From Bacteroidales bacterium (GTDB taxonomy: Bacteria > Bacteroidota > Bacteroidia > Bacteroidales > Tenuifilaceae): a stretch of DNA of 64,000 nucleotides. Below the pieces are notes generated by a model, which made no database searches, was not told where the DNA came from, and saw only the letters and a program-made list of their open reading frames with translations. Positions within the stretch are counted from its first letter, which is position 1. Each line of letters starts with the position of its first letter. The stretch is taken from NCBI GenBank assembly GCA_020636845.1, contig JACJXD010000003.1:62001-126000 (forward strand), given 5' to 3'. The position numbers and the translations under genes were made by a program. Below are positions 29,510 through 38,329 of this stretch, piece by piece.

Positions 29510-29923
29510 AAAAAATTTATTAAAGTTAGTTTTTAGTGTTAAGTGTTAATTTTTAATCAAAATTAAAGATTATGGCATATTTTCAAATTAAAATAAATCT
29601 TTTTTAACAAAAATTGTAACATTTACATTAACGAATATGTATAAGGGTTATTTTAAAAAGATGAAAAAATATCTACATTGAAACAAGGTTTATCATTTCA
29701 TATACCAAATAATATAGATAATCTCAGCACTATTTTTACACTGAAGTAATACTAAATTTAAAGTATTAGAATTTTCATAACTAAAATAACTATCCAAAAA
29801 TATTTACCACATTTTTACAATATATGGCAGTAATTATTATCTATTCTAATAAGATAAATAGAAGTAAAAGCCTTGCTCTTTTGCCAAGAATTAGCAGAAG
29901 TGTAATAAAGCAGTAAAAAACTA
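29510..29923. other. 414-base intergenic gap, very AT-rich
   Basis: Between the M16 gene and the DUF4293 gene, both on the minus strand. It holds the M16 promoter (29558-29587). In the rest I see no open frame, strong hairpin or repeat. Confidence 0.5.
29558..29587 (-). promoter_or_regulatory. Bacteroidota-type promoter for the M16 gene
   Basis: On the minus strand TTTG (29587-29584), an 18-base spacer, and TAATTTTG (29565-29558) match the -33/-7 consensus TTTG / TANNTTTG. The start codon is about 49 bases downstream. Confidence 0.6.
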
Positions 29924-30388
29924 TTAACGAATCCTATCAAGCGACCTTACCAGAGCCTCATCTTTAGCTATTGACCGAAGGGCTAAAAATGTTAAAATTG
30001 CTGAAATTAACGGGAATATAAATATTATACTATAAGAAGGACTAGTTGAAATGTTTTTCGATATGCTATGTGTTACAAACCAAAGAATACCCTGCAATCC
30101 TAAAAGTAAAACAATGTTTACAACACATAGTCTAATTTGTAGCATTCTTTTTTTGTAAAGAAAAATTGAAATTGTAGAAATTGAAAAAACCAGCGTAATT
30201 AAAATAAGAACAGCCCAAACAGAATATATATTTTCCGAACTGTCACCAACCGAAGTTAAACCAGTTGCTCCCAGCGAATATTTTAGCATTTGAGGCTCAA
30301 CCATAAAAGTTGCATACGGAGTGAAGTAAAAAAATGCCATTAAAACGGAAACTATCAATAAAAATAAACTTTGAATTCGCTGTATCAT
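29924..30388 (-). CDS. DUF4293 membrane protein
   Basis: Small integral membrane protein of a family found almost only in Bacteroidota; its function is not known. The N-terminus MIQRIQSLFLLIVSVLMAFF is characteristic. Four hydrophobic helices are visible, at residues about 7-27, 53-75, 88-108 and 120-138. Short charged loops (KKRMLQIR) sit between helices 2 and 3. It ends in a charged tail. The length of 154 residues is standard for the family. It stands alone on the minus strand, divergent from the nucleoside phosphorylase gene. Confidence 0.85.
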   Translation of the reverse strand: MIQRIQSLFLLIVSVLMAFFYFTPYATFMVEPQMLKYSLGATGLTSVGDSSENIYSVWAVLILITLVFSISTISIFLYKKRMLQIRLCVVNIVLLLGLQGILWFVTHSISKNISTSPSYSIIFIFPLISAILTFLALRSIAKDEALVRSLDRIR

Positions 30389-30640
30389 AATATTTTACCC
30401 TTACTTTTTTATGTTTCTACAAAATTAGACATAAACTTTGTAAAAATGATAAAATTTTCAGACGCAAATTTTGCATAATGTGCAATTTCAAACTTTTTAA
30501 CACCTCCAAGTTCCATTTTTCATATTATATCTAGCAAAAGTAACCGTTTTGCTTTCACATTTCAGGTCATACCTCTATTTTAAGCCTAATAAGGCTTATT
30601 AATAAATTTTTGAATATATTTACGGCAAAATATTAGAGAT

Positions 30641-31516
30641 ATGAGAGTGATAGAATCTTCAGAACTTATCATCAATAACGATGGAAGTATTTTTCATTTG
30701 CATCTGAAACCGGAACAGTTGGCTGATAAAGTTATACTTGTTGGCGATCCGGGGCGTGTAGAAGTTGTTGCATCTTTTTTCGAAAAAACTGAGGCTTCGG
30801 CTTCCAATAGAGAATTTAAAACAATTACAGGATACTATAAAGGTAAACGAATAAGCGTTGTTTCAACAGGAATTGGTACGGACAACATTGATATTGTTGT
30901 TAACGAACTCGATGCCCTTTCTAACATTGACCTTAAAACGCGTACCGAGAAATCTGAGCACAAAAAGTTAACCATAGTTCGACTAGGAACTTCTGGAGCC
31001 TTACAGCCAGAAATAGATTTAGGCAGCTACGTTCTTACCGAAACTAGCATTGGCTTCGACGGATTGCTGAATTTTTACGCCAACCGCAATAAAGTTTCGA
31101 ACTTAGAAATGGAAGCAGCCTTTATAGAACATACAAAATGGAATCCGCAATGTGCAAAACCCTACTTTTGCCATTCGGCATCTAACTTGGTTGAACTTTT
31201 TTCCGACTTTACCACAAAGGGAATAACCATTTCGGCACCAGGTTTCTACGGCCCTCAAGGTAGAGTTTTAAGGCTTCCATTGGCAGACCCAAAACTCAAC
31301 GAGAAAATCGAAAGTTTTAACTACAACGGAAGAAAAATAACTAACTTCGAAATGGAAAGTTCTGCTATAAATGGACTATCGCATCTTCTTGGACATGATT
31401 CTGTAACTATTTGTACTATTATAGCTAACCGTGTAGCAAAGGATGCAAAAGTTGATTACCAAGCAGCTATTAAAAATTTAATTGAAAACACCTTAAATAA
31501 ACTGGCAACCCTATAA
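30641..31516 (+). CDS. Nucleoside phosphorylase (uridine phosphorylase-like)
   Basis: Phosphorolytic enzyme of the PNP/UDP family that splits nucleosides to a base and pentose 1-phosphate. The phosphate site appears in LVGDPGRVEVVA (residues about 32-43) and in the VRLGTSGALQPEIDLGSYVL strand. The nucleoside site appears in the KITNFEMESSAINGL block (Met-Glu-Ser ribose-binding motif). The STGIGTDNIDIVVNEL motif is typical of the uridine phosphorylase branch. At 291 residues it is longer than the E. coli enzyme (253), as in other Bacteroidota. It is followed after 3 bases by a SirB1-like gene, so the two are co-transcribed. Confidence 0.86.
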   Translation: MRVIESSELIINNDGSIFHLHLKPEQLADKVILVGDPGRVEVVASFFEKTEASASNREFKTITGYYKGKRISVVSTGIGTDNIDIVVNELDALSNIDLKTRTEKSEHKKLTIVRLGTSGALQPEIDLGSYVLTETSIGFDGLLNFYANRNKVSNLEMEAAFIEHTKWNPQCAKPYFCHSASNLVELFSDFTTKGITISAPGFYGPQGRVLRLPLADPKLNEKIESFNYNGRKITNFEMESSAINGLSHLLGHDSVTICTIIANRVAKDAKVDYQAAIKNLIENTLNKLATL

Positions 31517-31519
31517 GCA

Positions 31520-32392
31520 TTGGATGCAAACTATTTAAACTCTCTTTTAACCCTGCTCGATGATCCTGACACGGAAGTTTATAATGCAGTATCCGAAAAG
31601 ATCATCACGCAGGGTATTAGTGTTATACCAGTGCTCGAAAAGGTTTGGGAAAATTCTGAAAATAAACTTATCCAATCGCGATTAGAAAATTTAATACACT
31701 CCATACAACTCTCCGATGTTTCTTCTAAATTAAAAAACTGGATAAATTCCCCACATCAAGATTTACTACAAGGAACCCTTATTGTAAATCAGTTGCAATA
31801 CCCAAACCTTTCCGTCAGTAATATCGAAAAAGCAATTGACGAAATAAGAAAAAATGCATGGTTAGAGATTAACGATAACCTAACAGCATTAGAGAAAGTG
31901 AAGGTTATAAATCATGTTATATACGATGTTCACAAGTACTCTGCCAGTATTTCAAACTTTTTTGCTCCAGCAAACCATTTTTTAAGCCAACTTGTCGAAA
32001 CCAAAAAGGGAGGTCCAATTATTCTGTCTATTCTATATGCTATCGTTGCCCAACAATTAGGATTACCTGTTGAGTGTGTAAACCTGCCTAAAAATTTTGT
32101 ACTTGCATATAAAGATAGATATGCTATTTCGGAACAAGTTAGCAATGAACAAAACGGAATACTTTTTTACATTAACCCGTTTAGCAATGGCTCTGTTTTT
32201 GGGAGGATGGAGATTGAAAACTTTTTAAAACAACAAAAAATTGAAGACAAAGCGGAATATTATTTACCTTGCTCTAATCAAAAAGCCATAGGACAACTTG
32301 TTTTTAACATCATATACTCATTCGAAAGGCAACACAATAAAAAGAAGGTAGAAGATTTTAAAAAGATTTTGACAATCATCGAAACAATCTAG
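31520..32392 (+). CDS. SirB1/transglutaminase-like protein
   Basis: Member of the SirB1 N-terminal (transglutaminase-like, YchA/TPR) family, whose biochemical role is not established. The N-terminal half is helical and HEAT-like. The core starts at about residue 100 with EKVKVINHVIYDVHKYSA and continues with the conserved GGPIILSILYAIVAQQLGLPVECVNLP block and LPKNFVLAY. The start is TTG, three bases after the phosphorylase stop; there is no nearby in-frame ATG, and the tight spacing supports translational coupling. Length is 290 residues. The end overlaps the convergent [2Fe-2S] protein gene by 4 bases. Confidence 0.85.
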   Translation: MDANYLNSLLTLLDDPDTEVYNAVSEKIITQGISVIPVLEKVWENSENKLIQSRLENLIHSIQLSDVSSKLKNWINSPHQDLLQGTLIVNQLQYPNLSVSNIEKAIDEIRKNAWLEINDNLTALEKVKVINHVIYDVHKYSASISNFFAPANHFLSQLVETKKGGPIILSILYAIVAQQLGLPVECVNLPKNFVLAYKDRYAISEQVSNEQNGILFYINPFSNGSVFGRMEIENFLKQQKIEDKAEYYLPCSNQKAIGQLVFNIIYSFERQHNKKKVEDFKKILTIIETI

Positions 32393-32622
32393 TCAAATTT
32401 CAATCTTAACTGTCCCGCACCCCCTCTTTTCGTTTTTTTCACTTTATCAATATAACCCTCTGCAAGGCTTTTTGCAGAGGCGTAACATCGCCTACAGCCA
32501 GTTGACACCTTTGTAACATTTTGAATCGCTTCGAAAGTTGCAGCGCCATGTTTTTCGACTGCGTCCTCTATTTCCGAAACTGTTACCAACTGGCAATTAC
32601 ATATATAATTCTCGTTTCTCAT
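32389..32622 (-). CDS. BFD-like [2Fe-2S]-binding protein
   Basis: Small protein with a bacterioferritin-associated-ferredoxin type fold. Four cysteines are arranged as YICNCQLV (residues about 8-10) and TGCRRCY (about 42-45), matching the CxC...CxxC of the family. It is 77 residues with a basic C-terminal tail (KKTKRGG). Such domains either release iron from bacterioferritin or serve as electron-transfer modules; no bacterioferritin gene is nearby, so the partner is unknown. It is convergent with the SirB1-like gene and overlaps its stop. Confidence 0.8.
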   Translation of the reverse strand: MRNENYICNCQLVTVSEIEDAVEKHGAATFEAIQNVTKVSTGCRRCYASAKSLAEGYIDKVKKTKRGGAGQLRLKFD

Positions 32623-32683
32623 ATTTATCTTTTATTAGATATAACAATATTTAAACACAAATGTCTAATGCAAGCATAAACAT

Positions 32684-32714
32684 TTTGATTTGTTGAAAAA
32701 TAACTCTAAATTTG
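32684..32714 (+). promoter_or_regulatory. Bacteroidota-type promoter of the rpsF operon
   Basis: TTTG at 32684-32687, a 19-base spacer and TAAATTTG at 32707-32714, a perfect match to TTTG / TANNTTTG. The rpsF ATG at 32748 is 33 bases downstream of the -7 box. It is the best promoter match in the window, fitting a highly expressed ribosomal operon. Confidence 0.7.
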
Positions 32715-32747
32715 CGCGCTAAATTAAAATTAATTAAAATTTATACT

Positions 32748-33101
32748 ATGTTAAATCAGTACGAAACCGTTTTCATTGCAACTCCCGTTTTGTCTGAGGC
32801 CCAGATGAAGGAAGCGGTTACCAAATTTAACGATTTTATCTCCCAAAATGGAGGCGAAATCGTTCATCAGGAAAGTTGGGGATTACGTAAGTTGGCCTAC
32901 CCCATTCAGAAAAAAACCACCGGTTTTTATCATCTTTTCGAATTTAAAGCACCCGGTGAACTGATTGATAAACTGGAAACCCAGTACCGTCGTGACGAGC
33001 GAATTATCCGCTTTTTAACAGTCAAGATGGACAAACATGCTGTTGAGTATGCAAATAAAAAGCGCAACAAAAATGTTGAATCTAAAAAAGTGGAGGGTTA
33101 A
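32748..33101 (+). CDS. rpsF: Small ribosomal subunit protein bS6
   Basis: Structural protein of the 30S platform that binds 16S rRNA together with bS18. The start is placed at ATG 32748 (MLNQYETVFIATPVL), the family's normal N-terminus; the frame stays open upstream to 32712, but that would add a non-conserved leader. Conserved blocks include ESWGLRKLAYPIQKKTTGFY and RRDERIIRFLTVKMDK. Length is 117 residues with the usual charged C-terminal tail. It is first in the rpsF-rpsR-rplI operon; rpsR starts 2 bases after its stop. There is no ssb or priB gene in between, as is usual in Bacteroidota. Confidence 0.97.
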   Translation: MLNQYETVFIATPVLSEAQMKEAVTKFNDFISQNGGEIVHQESWGLRKLAYPIQKKTTGFYHLFEFKAPGELIDKLETQYRRDERIIRFLTVKMDKHAVEYANKKRNKNVESKKVEG

Positions 33102-33103
33102 TC

Positions 33104-33373
33104 ATGAGTCAGAATCAATCAGAAATTAGATACCTTACTCCGCTTTCGGTAGAGGTTAAAAAGAAAAAATACTGCCGTTTTAGAAAGAATGGCATTAAGT
33201 ATATTGATTATAAAGATCCTGAATTTCTTAAGAAATTTTTAAATGAGCAGGGAAGAATTCTACCCCGTCGTATTACAGGAACTTCGCAAAAGTACCAACG
33301 CAAAGTTGCTACTGCGGTAAAAAGGGCTCGCCACTTGGCCTTACTGCCATTTGTTACCGATTTGTTGAAATAA
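33104..33373 (+). CDS. rpsR: Small ribosomal subunit protein bS18
   Basis: 30S platform protein that forms a pair with bS6. The core reads KKKYCRFRKNGIKYIDYKDP and then GRILPRRITGTSQKYQRKV and AVKRARHLALLPFV, all near-universal in the family. It is 89 residues and intact. It sits second in the operon between rpsF (2 bases upstream) and rplI (19 bases downstream). Confidence 0.97.
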   Translation: MSQNQSEIRYLTPLSVEVKKKKYCRFRKNGIKYIDYKDPEFLKKFLNEQGRILPRRITGTSQKYQRKVATAVKRARHLALLPFVTDLLK

Positions 33374-33392
33374 TTAAAAAGGAGAAAAACAG

Positions 33393-33839
33393 ATGGAAAT
33401 TATACTTTTACAGGACGTACCCAACCTAGGTAGTAAGGATGATATCATTGCCGTAAGAAACGGTTATGCCCGTAACTTCCTAATCCCAAAGGGGTTTGCT
33501 ATTGCCGCTACAGAATCTGCAAAGAAAGTGCTATCCGAAAACATTAAGCAGCGCGCACATAAAGAAGCCAAAATAAAAGCCGATGCCGAAGAGATGGCTA
33601 AAAAAATGGAAGGCATCAAACTTACTATTGGCGCAAAAACCAGCTCTACAGGTAAGATTTTTGGTTCGGTTAACACCATTCAAATTGCCGAAGCCCTTAC
33701 TGAAAAAGGATTCGATATCGATCGTAAGTTAATCCTTCTTAAGGAAGACCAAATTAAAGAAATTGGTAATTACACTGCAGAAATAAAACTTCACAAAGAA
33801 GTTAAAGTAAAAATCGATTTCGAAGTCGTATCAGAGTAG
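33393..33839 (+). CDS. rplI: Large ribosomal subunit protein bL9
   Basis: Elongated 50S protein that binds 23S rRNA domain V near the L1 stalk. The N-terminal domain shows the signature MEIILLQDVPNLGSKDD and VRNGYARNFLIPKGFA. A long connecting helix (residues about 45-75, rich in Ala, Lys and Glu) leads to the C-terminal domain with GKIFGSVNTIQIAEAL. The 148-residue length is standard. It is last in the operon, and a strong terminator follows. Confidence 0.97.
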   Translation: MEIILLQDVPNLGSKDDIIAVRNGYARNFLIPKGFAIAATESAKKVLSENIKQRAHKEAKIKADAEEMAKKMEGIKLTIGAKTSSTGKIFGSVNTIQIAEALTEKGFDIDRKLILLKEDQIKEIGNYTAEIKLHKEVKVKIDFEVVSE

Positions 33840-33864
33840 CAATAAAATAATTTTGAGTATAAAT

Positions 33865-33895
33865 AAAAAAACTTGCCAAACAGCAAGTTTTTTTA
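33865..33895. terminator. Bidirectional terminator between rplI and ridA
   Basis: ACTTGC (33871-33876) pairs with GCAAGT (33883-33888), extended by six A-T pairs on the outside, with a 6-nt loop. The A and T runs allow it to work for both converging genes. Confidence 0.85.
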
Positions 33896-33913
33896 TTATT
33901 CACTTAAAAACAA

Positions 33914-34291
33914 CTACTTTGCCGCAATACACTCAATTTCAATCATTACACCTAAAGGTAATTTTACAACCCCAAATGCTGCTCTAGCAGGCATATCCTT
34001 TGTGAAATACTTTGCATACACTTCGTTCATGGGTACAAAATTATCCATATTATCCAACAAGCATGTTGTTTTAACTACATTCGAAAAATCGAGCCCGGCC
34101 TGCTGTAAGATTGCACCTATGTTTTTTAATACCTGCTCGGTTTGTTCCTTTATTCCACCCTCAACAATCTTTCCCACTTTAGGATCTACGGGAATTTGAC
34201 CCGATACAAATAGTAATCCATTGGCTTCTACTGCCTGACTGTATGGTCCCACAGCCTTAGGAGCGTTTTCTGTATTTATAATCTTTTTCAC
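33914..34291 (-). CDS. ridA: RidA family enamine/imine deaminase
   Basis: Small trimeric enzyme that hydrolyses reactive 2-aminoacrylate and related enamines released by PLP enzymes. The sequence follows the family from end to end: ENAPKAVGPYSQAV, GLLFVSGQIPVDPKVG, QTEQVLKNIGAILQQAG, VVKTTCLLDNMDNFVPMNEVY and PARAAFGVVKLPLGVMIEIE, including the active-site Arg of the PARAAF block and the terminal IE(C/A). Length is 125 residues. It lies 32 bases downstream of the LptD-like gene's stop-side neighbour order on the minus strand, so it may share a transcript with that gene. Confidence 0.94.
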   Translation of the reverse strand: MKKIINTENAPKAVGPYSQAVEANGLLFVSGQIPVDPKVGKIVEGGIKEQTEQVLKNIGAILQQAGLDFSNVVKTTCLLDNMDNFVPMNEVYAKYFTKDMPARAAFGVVKLPLGVMIEIECIAAK

Positions 34292-34323
34292 CTCGATAAA
34301 TTTTAAATTTATTTTTACTAAAT

Positions 34324-36909
34324 CTATATGTTATCTAAATAGTTATCTCGTTTCGTTAACTTTAAGTCCTTTAACATTGCCGATCTAACATTAATTTGGA
34401 AACTGAAACTTTTATAATATCCTATTGGAATAACCGTCAAACGCATTTCCCAACAGTGAAGATCGCGGAAAAAGTTGAGCGAAGTTGTAGTTAACTTTTT
34501 GTTCTTAAAGTCATAACCGGAGGTAAAGCCTATCTTCCACTTAGGTGTTAAACTCAAATCTCCAGAAAAACTAAGAGTCTGCGTTAAAGATGACTCAAAT
34601 ACCGGTTTTGAATAACTCACATTATAGCTAAATCGTAAGTTCCAAGGCACATTAAAATCCACATAGTCCATACCATATTGAGTACTAAAAGAATCTCCAA
34701 AGTTTGAACCGTCAGGGGATGTTCCCAAAGGAAGATCGCCCCCCATTCCTTGGGATTGATTGCCACTTCCCGTACTATTACTATTTCCTTTTGAACTATT
34801 TAATGTGAAATCCACCGAAACAGTACCTCTTATAAATCTTGCCAATTTTCCACTCTGACTATATTCAGATTTATTATACTTGCTTCCACTCTCGTCTAAA
34901 GCGTAAGGACTAAATGCACCTGAAAAATTTAAGTTCACCTTATCAAAAAGATTTGTTCTTCCAGACAACGAAATATCAGACCAGTTCAAAGAATCGGCTA
35001 GCATATTATAGGATGTTCCAATGTTAAGACCCTCAAGTATTTTTATTTTCTTAACATGATTTACCGTATCCTTTTCGGAACGTACTTTCATTTCAATATT
35101 ATTATTCAACGAAAAGTTGACCACTCCGGAACGCCCACCTCCAGGACCTCCAAAAATACCTTTTTCAAATATTGAATACTGTTGCTTACGTCCGGTACTA
35201 TCAACCTGTACCGTTTTGTAAAATCCATAATTGGCATCGGAAAAGTCGGGACGATAACTTAACGATACTGAAGGCGTAATAACATGCCTAATTGCCTGTA
35301 TTTTAGACATTTTACCAAACTGAAACATTCCATAAATCTTCGTACTCATCGATATTGCCGAGCTATACTGATATCCCCTCTTGAATCCTTTAACCGTATC
35401 TACAACCACTACTTGAGAATCCGGATCCCAATGCTTATTTATTGTTCTGGTGTACCAGTATTCAGAATAACTTACTCCCGGACTTATGGTTATAAACTTA
35501 AATAAATTAAAAGAAGTAGAAAGAGGAATGTCGTGTTTCATGCCATTTTGCATACTATCTACAATCGACTTTTTAAACAGATTGTCTTCTAAAACCGATA
35601 CACGATTGTCAAATTGAGTACTTAAACTTAACCCTATCTTTTCGTACCATGCAGAAGTTCCACTTGATTTCTTCCTCTTAAAAGGGTAAACACGACTCAT
35701 ATTAAACGCAACTTTAGGAAACCCCAATGTAACCGTTTTATCTATAGTGTTTTGAGAGTGATTTAATGAAGCAGACAAACTAAAAGGACTACTTGGCCAT
35801 ACTTTAGAATACGATACGCTTGAGTTAAACGTATTGGAAAGTGCATTATTTAAACTCCTAGCATTATACTTATTATAACTGCTAGATCCCATGTTTACAC
35901 TTGCCTGAAAAGTTGAATTTGGATGCGCTTTGGCATCTTGACGGTGACTCCATCTAATCCAGTAAGTATTCAGCCTTTCATAATCAGGTAATCCTTTTTC
36001 ACTAGTTATATATGCAGAATACTGTAAACTTACACTTCCAGAATACTTATAGCGTACTTTATAGTTTGTCAAACTAGTAACGCCCCAACTTCCCTTCGAA
36101 AAAATCTCACCGGTAATTTTTTCATCCATATAATCCCCCATGCCAAAGTAAAAACCACCTCCCCTTAAAAAGATTCCTCTTCTGCTTTCTTCGCCATATT
36201 CAGGGATAATTACACCTGCCGATCTCTTTTTAGTATTTGGGAAAAAACCAAACGGCAGAAAAATTGGCAAAGGAACATCTTCAATAACCAAATGAGCCGG
36301 ACCTGCTATAATTTTTTTATTGGGAATCATCTTCCCCTTGCTTATATAAATGTAGTAATGTGGATGATCTAAGTTGCATGTAGTATATTTTCCAGCCTGA
36401 AGATTAACCACATCATCTTCCATTTTCTTGGTCACTGCACTATGCATGTAACCTCCAGACTGCTCTGTAACAACACCAGTAATTTTGGCCCTTTTAGTAT
36501 CGAAATTATAATAAATATCATCCATTTCGAACGATTGACTTCCTTCCTTGAAAACAGGCCGACCTATTACTTTCCCCGTACTATCGGGTATTCCCTTAGC
36601 GTAAACCTGCTTCGTTTCCATGTCAAACTCAATAAATGCTGCCTTTAGTTCAAGATTCTGATAGGTAACCGTCGCATTGCCATATAAATATGCCGTTTTC
36701 CCATCCAACGAATAAACAATAGAATCCTCAGCATTAGTTATAACAGGATCGTCCAACACAGGCTTTGCTTTTTTTGCGGAATCGGGCTGCTGAATAGTAT
36801 CAGGCAAATTCTGCTGCATCGAAACATCCTGTGCTTTCGCCTTAGGAATGTTCACTAATATAACAGCCTGGTTAATAACTATGGAGAGTATTAATAACCG
36901 GTAATTCAA
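34324..36909 (-). CDS. LptD-like LPS-assembly outer-membrane protein
   Basis: Predicted outer-membrane beta-barrel with an N-terminal OstA/LptA-like domain, the Bacteroidota counterpart of LptD, which inserts LPS into the outer leaflet. The signal segment is at residues 1-26 (LLILSIVINQAVILVNIPKAKAQ). The OstA-like part (about 60-200) has GKTAYLYGNATVTYQNLELKAAFIEFD repeats. A conserved GPAHLVIEDVPLPIFLPFGFFPN block follows. The rest, from about residue 260, alternates aromatic and polar residues as barrel strands do. At 861 residues the size fits. The amidase gene diverges from it. Assignment by overall pattern; the plug-forming cysteines of E. coli LptD are not seen. Confidence 0.85.
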   Translation of the reverse strand: MNYRLLILSIVINQAVILVNIPKAKAQDVSMQQNLPDTIQQPDSAKKAKPVLDDPVITNAEDSIVYSLDGKTAYLYGNATVTYQNLELKAAFIEFDMETKQVYAKGIPDSTGKVIGRPVFKEGSQSFEMDDIYYNFDTKRAKITGVVTEQSGGYMHSAVTKKMEDDVVNLQAGKYTTCNLDHPHYYIYISKGKMIPNKKIIAGPAHLVIEDVPLPIFLPFGFFPNTKKRSAGVIIPEYGEESRRGIFLRGGGFYFGMGDYMDEKITGEIFSKGSWGVTSLTNYKVRYKYSGSVSLQYSAYITSEKGLPDYERLNTYWIRWSHRQDAKAHPNSTFQASVNMGSSSYNKYNARSLNNALSNTFNSSVSYSKVWPSSPFSLSASLNHSQNTIDKTVTLGFPKVAFNMSRVYPFKRKKSSGTSAWYEKIGLSLSTQFDNRVSVLEDNLFKKSIVDSMQNGMKHDIPLSTSFNLFKFITISPGVSYSEYWYTRTINKHWDPDSQVVVVDTVKGFKRGYQYSSAISMSTKIYGMFQFGKMSKIQAIRHVITPSVSLSYRPDFSDANYGFYKTVQVDSTGRKQQYSIFEKGIFGGPGGGRSGVVNFSLNNNIEMKVRSEKDTVNHVKKIKILEGLNIGTSYNMLADSLNWSDISLSGRTNLFDKVNLNFSGAFSPYALDESGSKYNKSEYSQSGKLARFIRGTVSVDFTLNSSKGNSNSTGSGNQSQGMGGDLPLGTSPDGSNFGDSFSTQYGMDYVDFNVPWNLRFSYNVSYSKPVFESSLTQTLSFSGDLSLTPKWKIGFTSGYDFKNKKLTTTSLNFFRDLHCWEMRLTVIPIGYYKSFSFQINVRSAMLKDLKLTKRDNYLDNI

Positions 36910-36940
36910 TTTATATCGTATTTTTGTGAAAATTTGAGTT

Positions 36941-36948
36941 CAAAACTA
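36941..36948 (-). promoter_or_regulatory. -7 box upstream of the LptD-like gene
   Basis: On the minus strand TAGTTTTG, a perfect TANNTTTG match, 31 bases before the start codon. Only a weak -33 element (GTTG) is present. Confidence 0.4.
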
Positions 36949-37072
36949 CTAAAAAATTACATTTCAACGTTGCATACATAAATTATAACGCATAAAATAT
37001 GTTACAATTTTACATAATTTCCCTTTTTAACTTAGTTTCAGAAATTTAACAACAATTAATTTATACATAACA

Positions 37073-38263
37073 ATGAGGAATAAACTTTGTAAATATCTTT
37101 TACATCTTTTTATTCTACTATTTATAATCCTTGAGCAATTGCCTACTTATTCTGTTGCCCAAAACAACATTAAGCCTAAAAATTGGGTAGTTGTAATCGA
37201 TGCTGGACACGGAGGAAAAGATCCTGGAACTATCGGATTAAAAAGCAAAGAAAAAGATATTGCCTTATCTATTGCCTTGAAATTGGGGAAATACATCTCA
37301 GAAAATTTTAACGATGTAAAAATAATATACACCCGCTCCGACGATACATTTATACCACTCGACGAACGTAGCAAAATTGCAAACAACGCCCACGCTGACC
37401 TATTCATTTCGATACACTGTAATTCTGCTCCTAACAAAAACGTTTATGGTGCCGAAACTTATGTTATGGGGCTACATCGTTCCGAAGACAATTTAGATGT
37501 TGCCATGCGCGAAAATGCGGTAATTACCCTCGAAGACGATTACAGTGTTAAATATGAAGGTTATGACCCTAATTCGACAGAATCGTTTATTATTTTTTCC
37601 ATGCTTCAAAATGCTTTTTTAGATCAGAGTCTAAACTTAGCCGAAACAGTTCAAAGCGATTTTAGGGAAAGGGCTAATAGAAAAGATAGAGGCGTAAGAC
37701 AAGCTGGTTTTCTTGTTTTATGGAAAACAGCAATGCCTAGCGTTTTGGTCGAAGTTGGTTACTTAAGTAACCCTCGCGAAGAAAACTTTCTGATTACCGA
37801 TGATGGACAAAGTTATATAGCATCTTCAATATATAGAGCATTTAAAGAATACAAGACAAACTACGATAACTACAACAAGGCAATAGCAAAGGGAATGCTC
37901 AACAGTTCTACCAATAATGAAGAAGTTAAAAAGCATTCCGAACAAGCAAGTGTTTGTGATACCAGTAAAAATGAAAATAACCCCATTGAATTTAAAATAC
38001 AAGTGGCGGTTTCGTCCGATAAGTTAAACCCCAATAAAACTTTTAAGCAAATTGGGGGAATTTACGAATTACATATAAACGGTGTTTATAAGTACTGCTA
38101 TGGTAACTATAGTAACTATAACGATGCCCAAAACGATATTACCAAAATAAAAACATACTACCCTGATGCTTTTATTATCGCATTAAAAAATGGAATTCCT
38201 ATTCCTATCAAGTTAGCCCTAGAAGAACAAGCAGCAGTACTATCTACTAGCAATACTAATTAA
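37073..38263 (+). CDS. N-acetylmuramoyl-L-alanine amidase (Amidase_3)
   Basis: Periplasmic zinc amidase that cuts the peptide stem from peptidoglycan, as in daughter-cell separation. A signal peptide covers residues about 1-28 (HLFILLFIILEQLPTYSVAQ). The catalytic domain (about 38-265) shows VVIDAGHGGKDPG (zinc His), FISIHCNSAPN (zinc His) and SVLVEVGYLSNPREENFL (catalytic Glu). A regulatory insertion occurs around AVITLEDDYSVKYEGYDP, as in AmiC-type enzymes. The C-terminal part (about 300-380) looks like a SPOR-type domain. Length is 396 residues. It is followed by the MCE-protein gene after 66 bases; both are envelope proteins. Confidence 0.92.
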   Translation: MRNKLCKYLLHLFILLFIILEQLPTYSVAQNNIKPKNWVVVIDAGHGGKDPGTIGLKSKEKDIALSIALKLGKYISENFNDVKIIYTRSDDTFIPLDERSKIANNAHADLFISIHCNSAPNKNVYGAETYVMGLHRSEDNLDVAMRENAVITLEDDYSVKYEGYDPNSTESFIIFSMLQNAFLDQSLNLAETVQSDFRERANRKDRGVRQAGFLVLWKTAMPSVLVEVGYLSNPREENFLITDDGQSYIASSIYRAFKEYKTNYDNYNKAIAKGMLNSSTNNEEVKKHSEQASVCDTSKNENNPIEFKIQVAVSSDKLNPNKTFKQIGGIYELHINGVYKYCYGNYSNYNDAQNDITKIKTYYPDAFIIALKNGIPIPIKLALEEQAAVLSTSNTN

Positions 38264-38286
38264 GTAAATTATCGCTAAAATTCACA

Positions 38287-38294
38287 TATCTTTG
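38287..38294 (+). promoter_or_regulatory. -7 box upstream of the MlaD-like gene
   Basis: TATCTTTG, a perfect TANNTTTG match, 35 bases before the ATG at 38330. No perfect -33 TTTG is present, so it may be weak or a chance match. Confidence 0.4.
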
Positions 38295-38329
38295 CATTAA
38301 ACTATATTGCTTTAATAAAAATCTAGGCT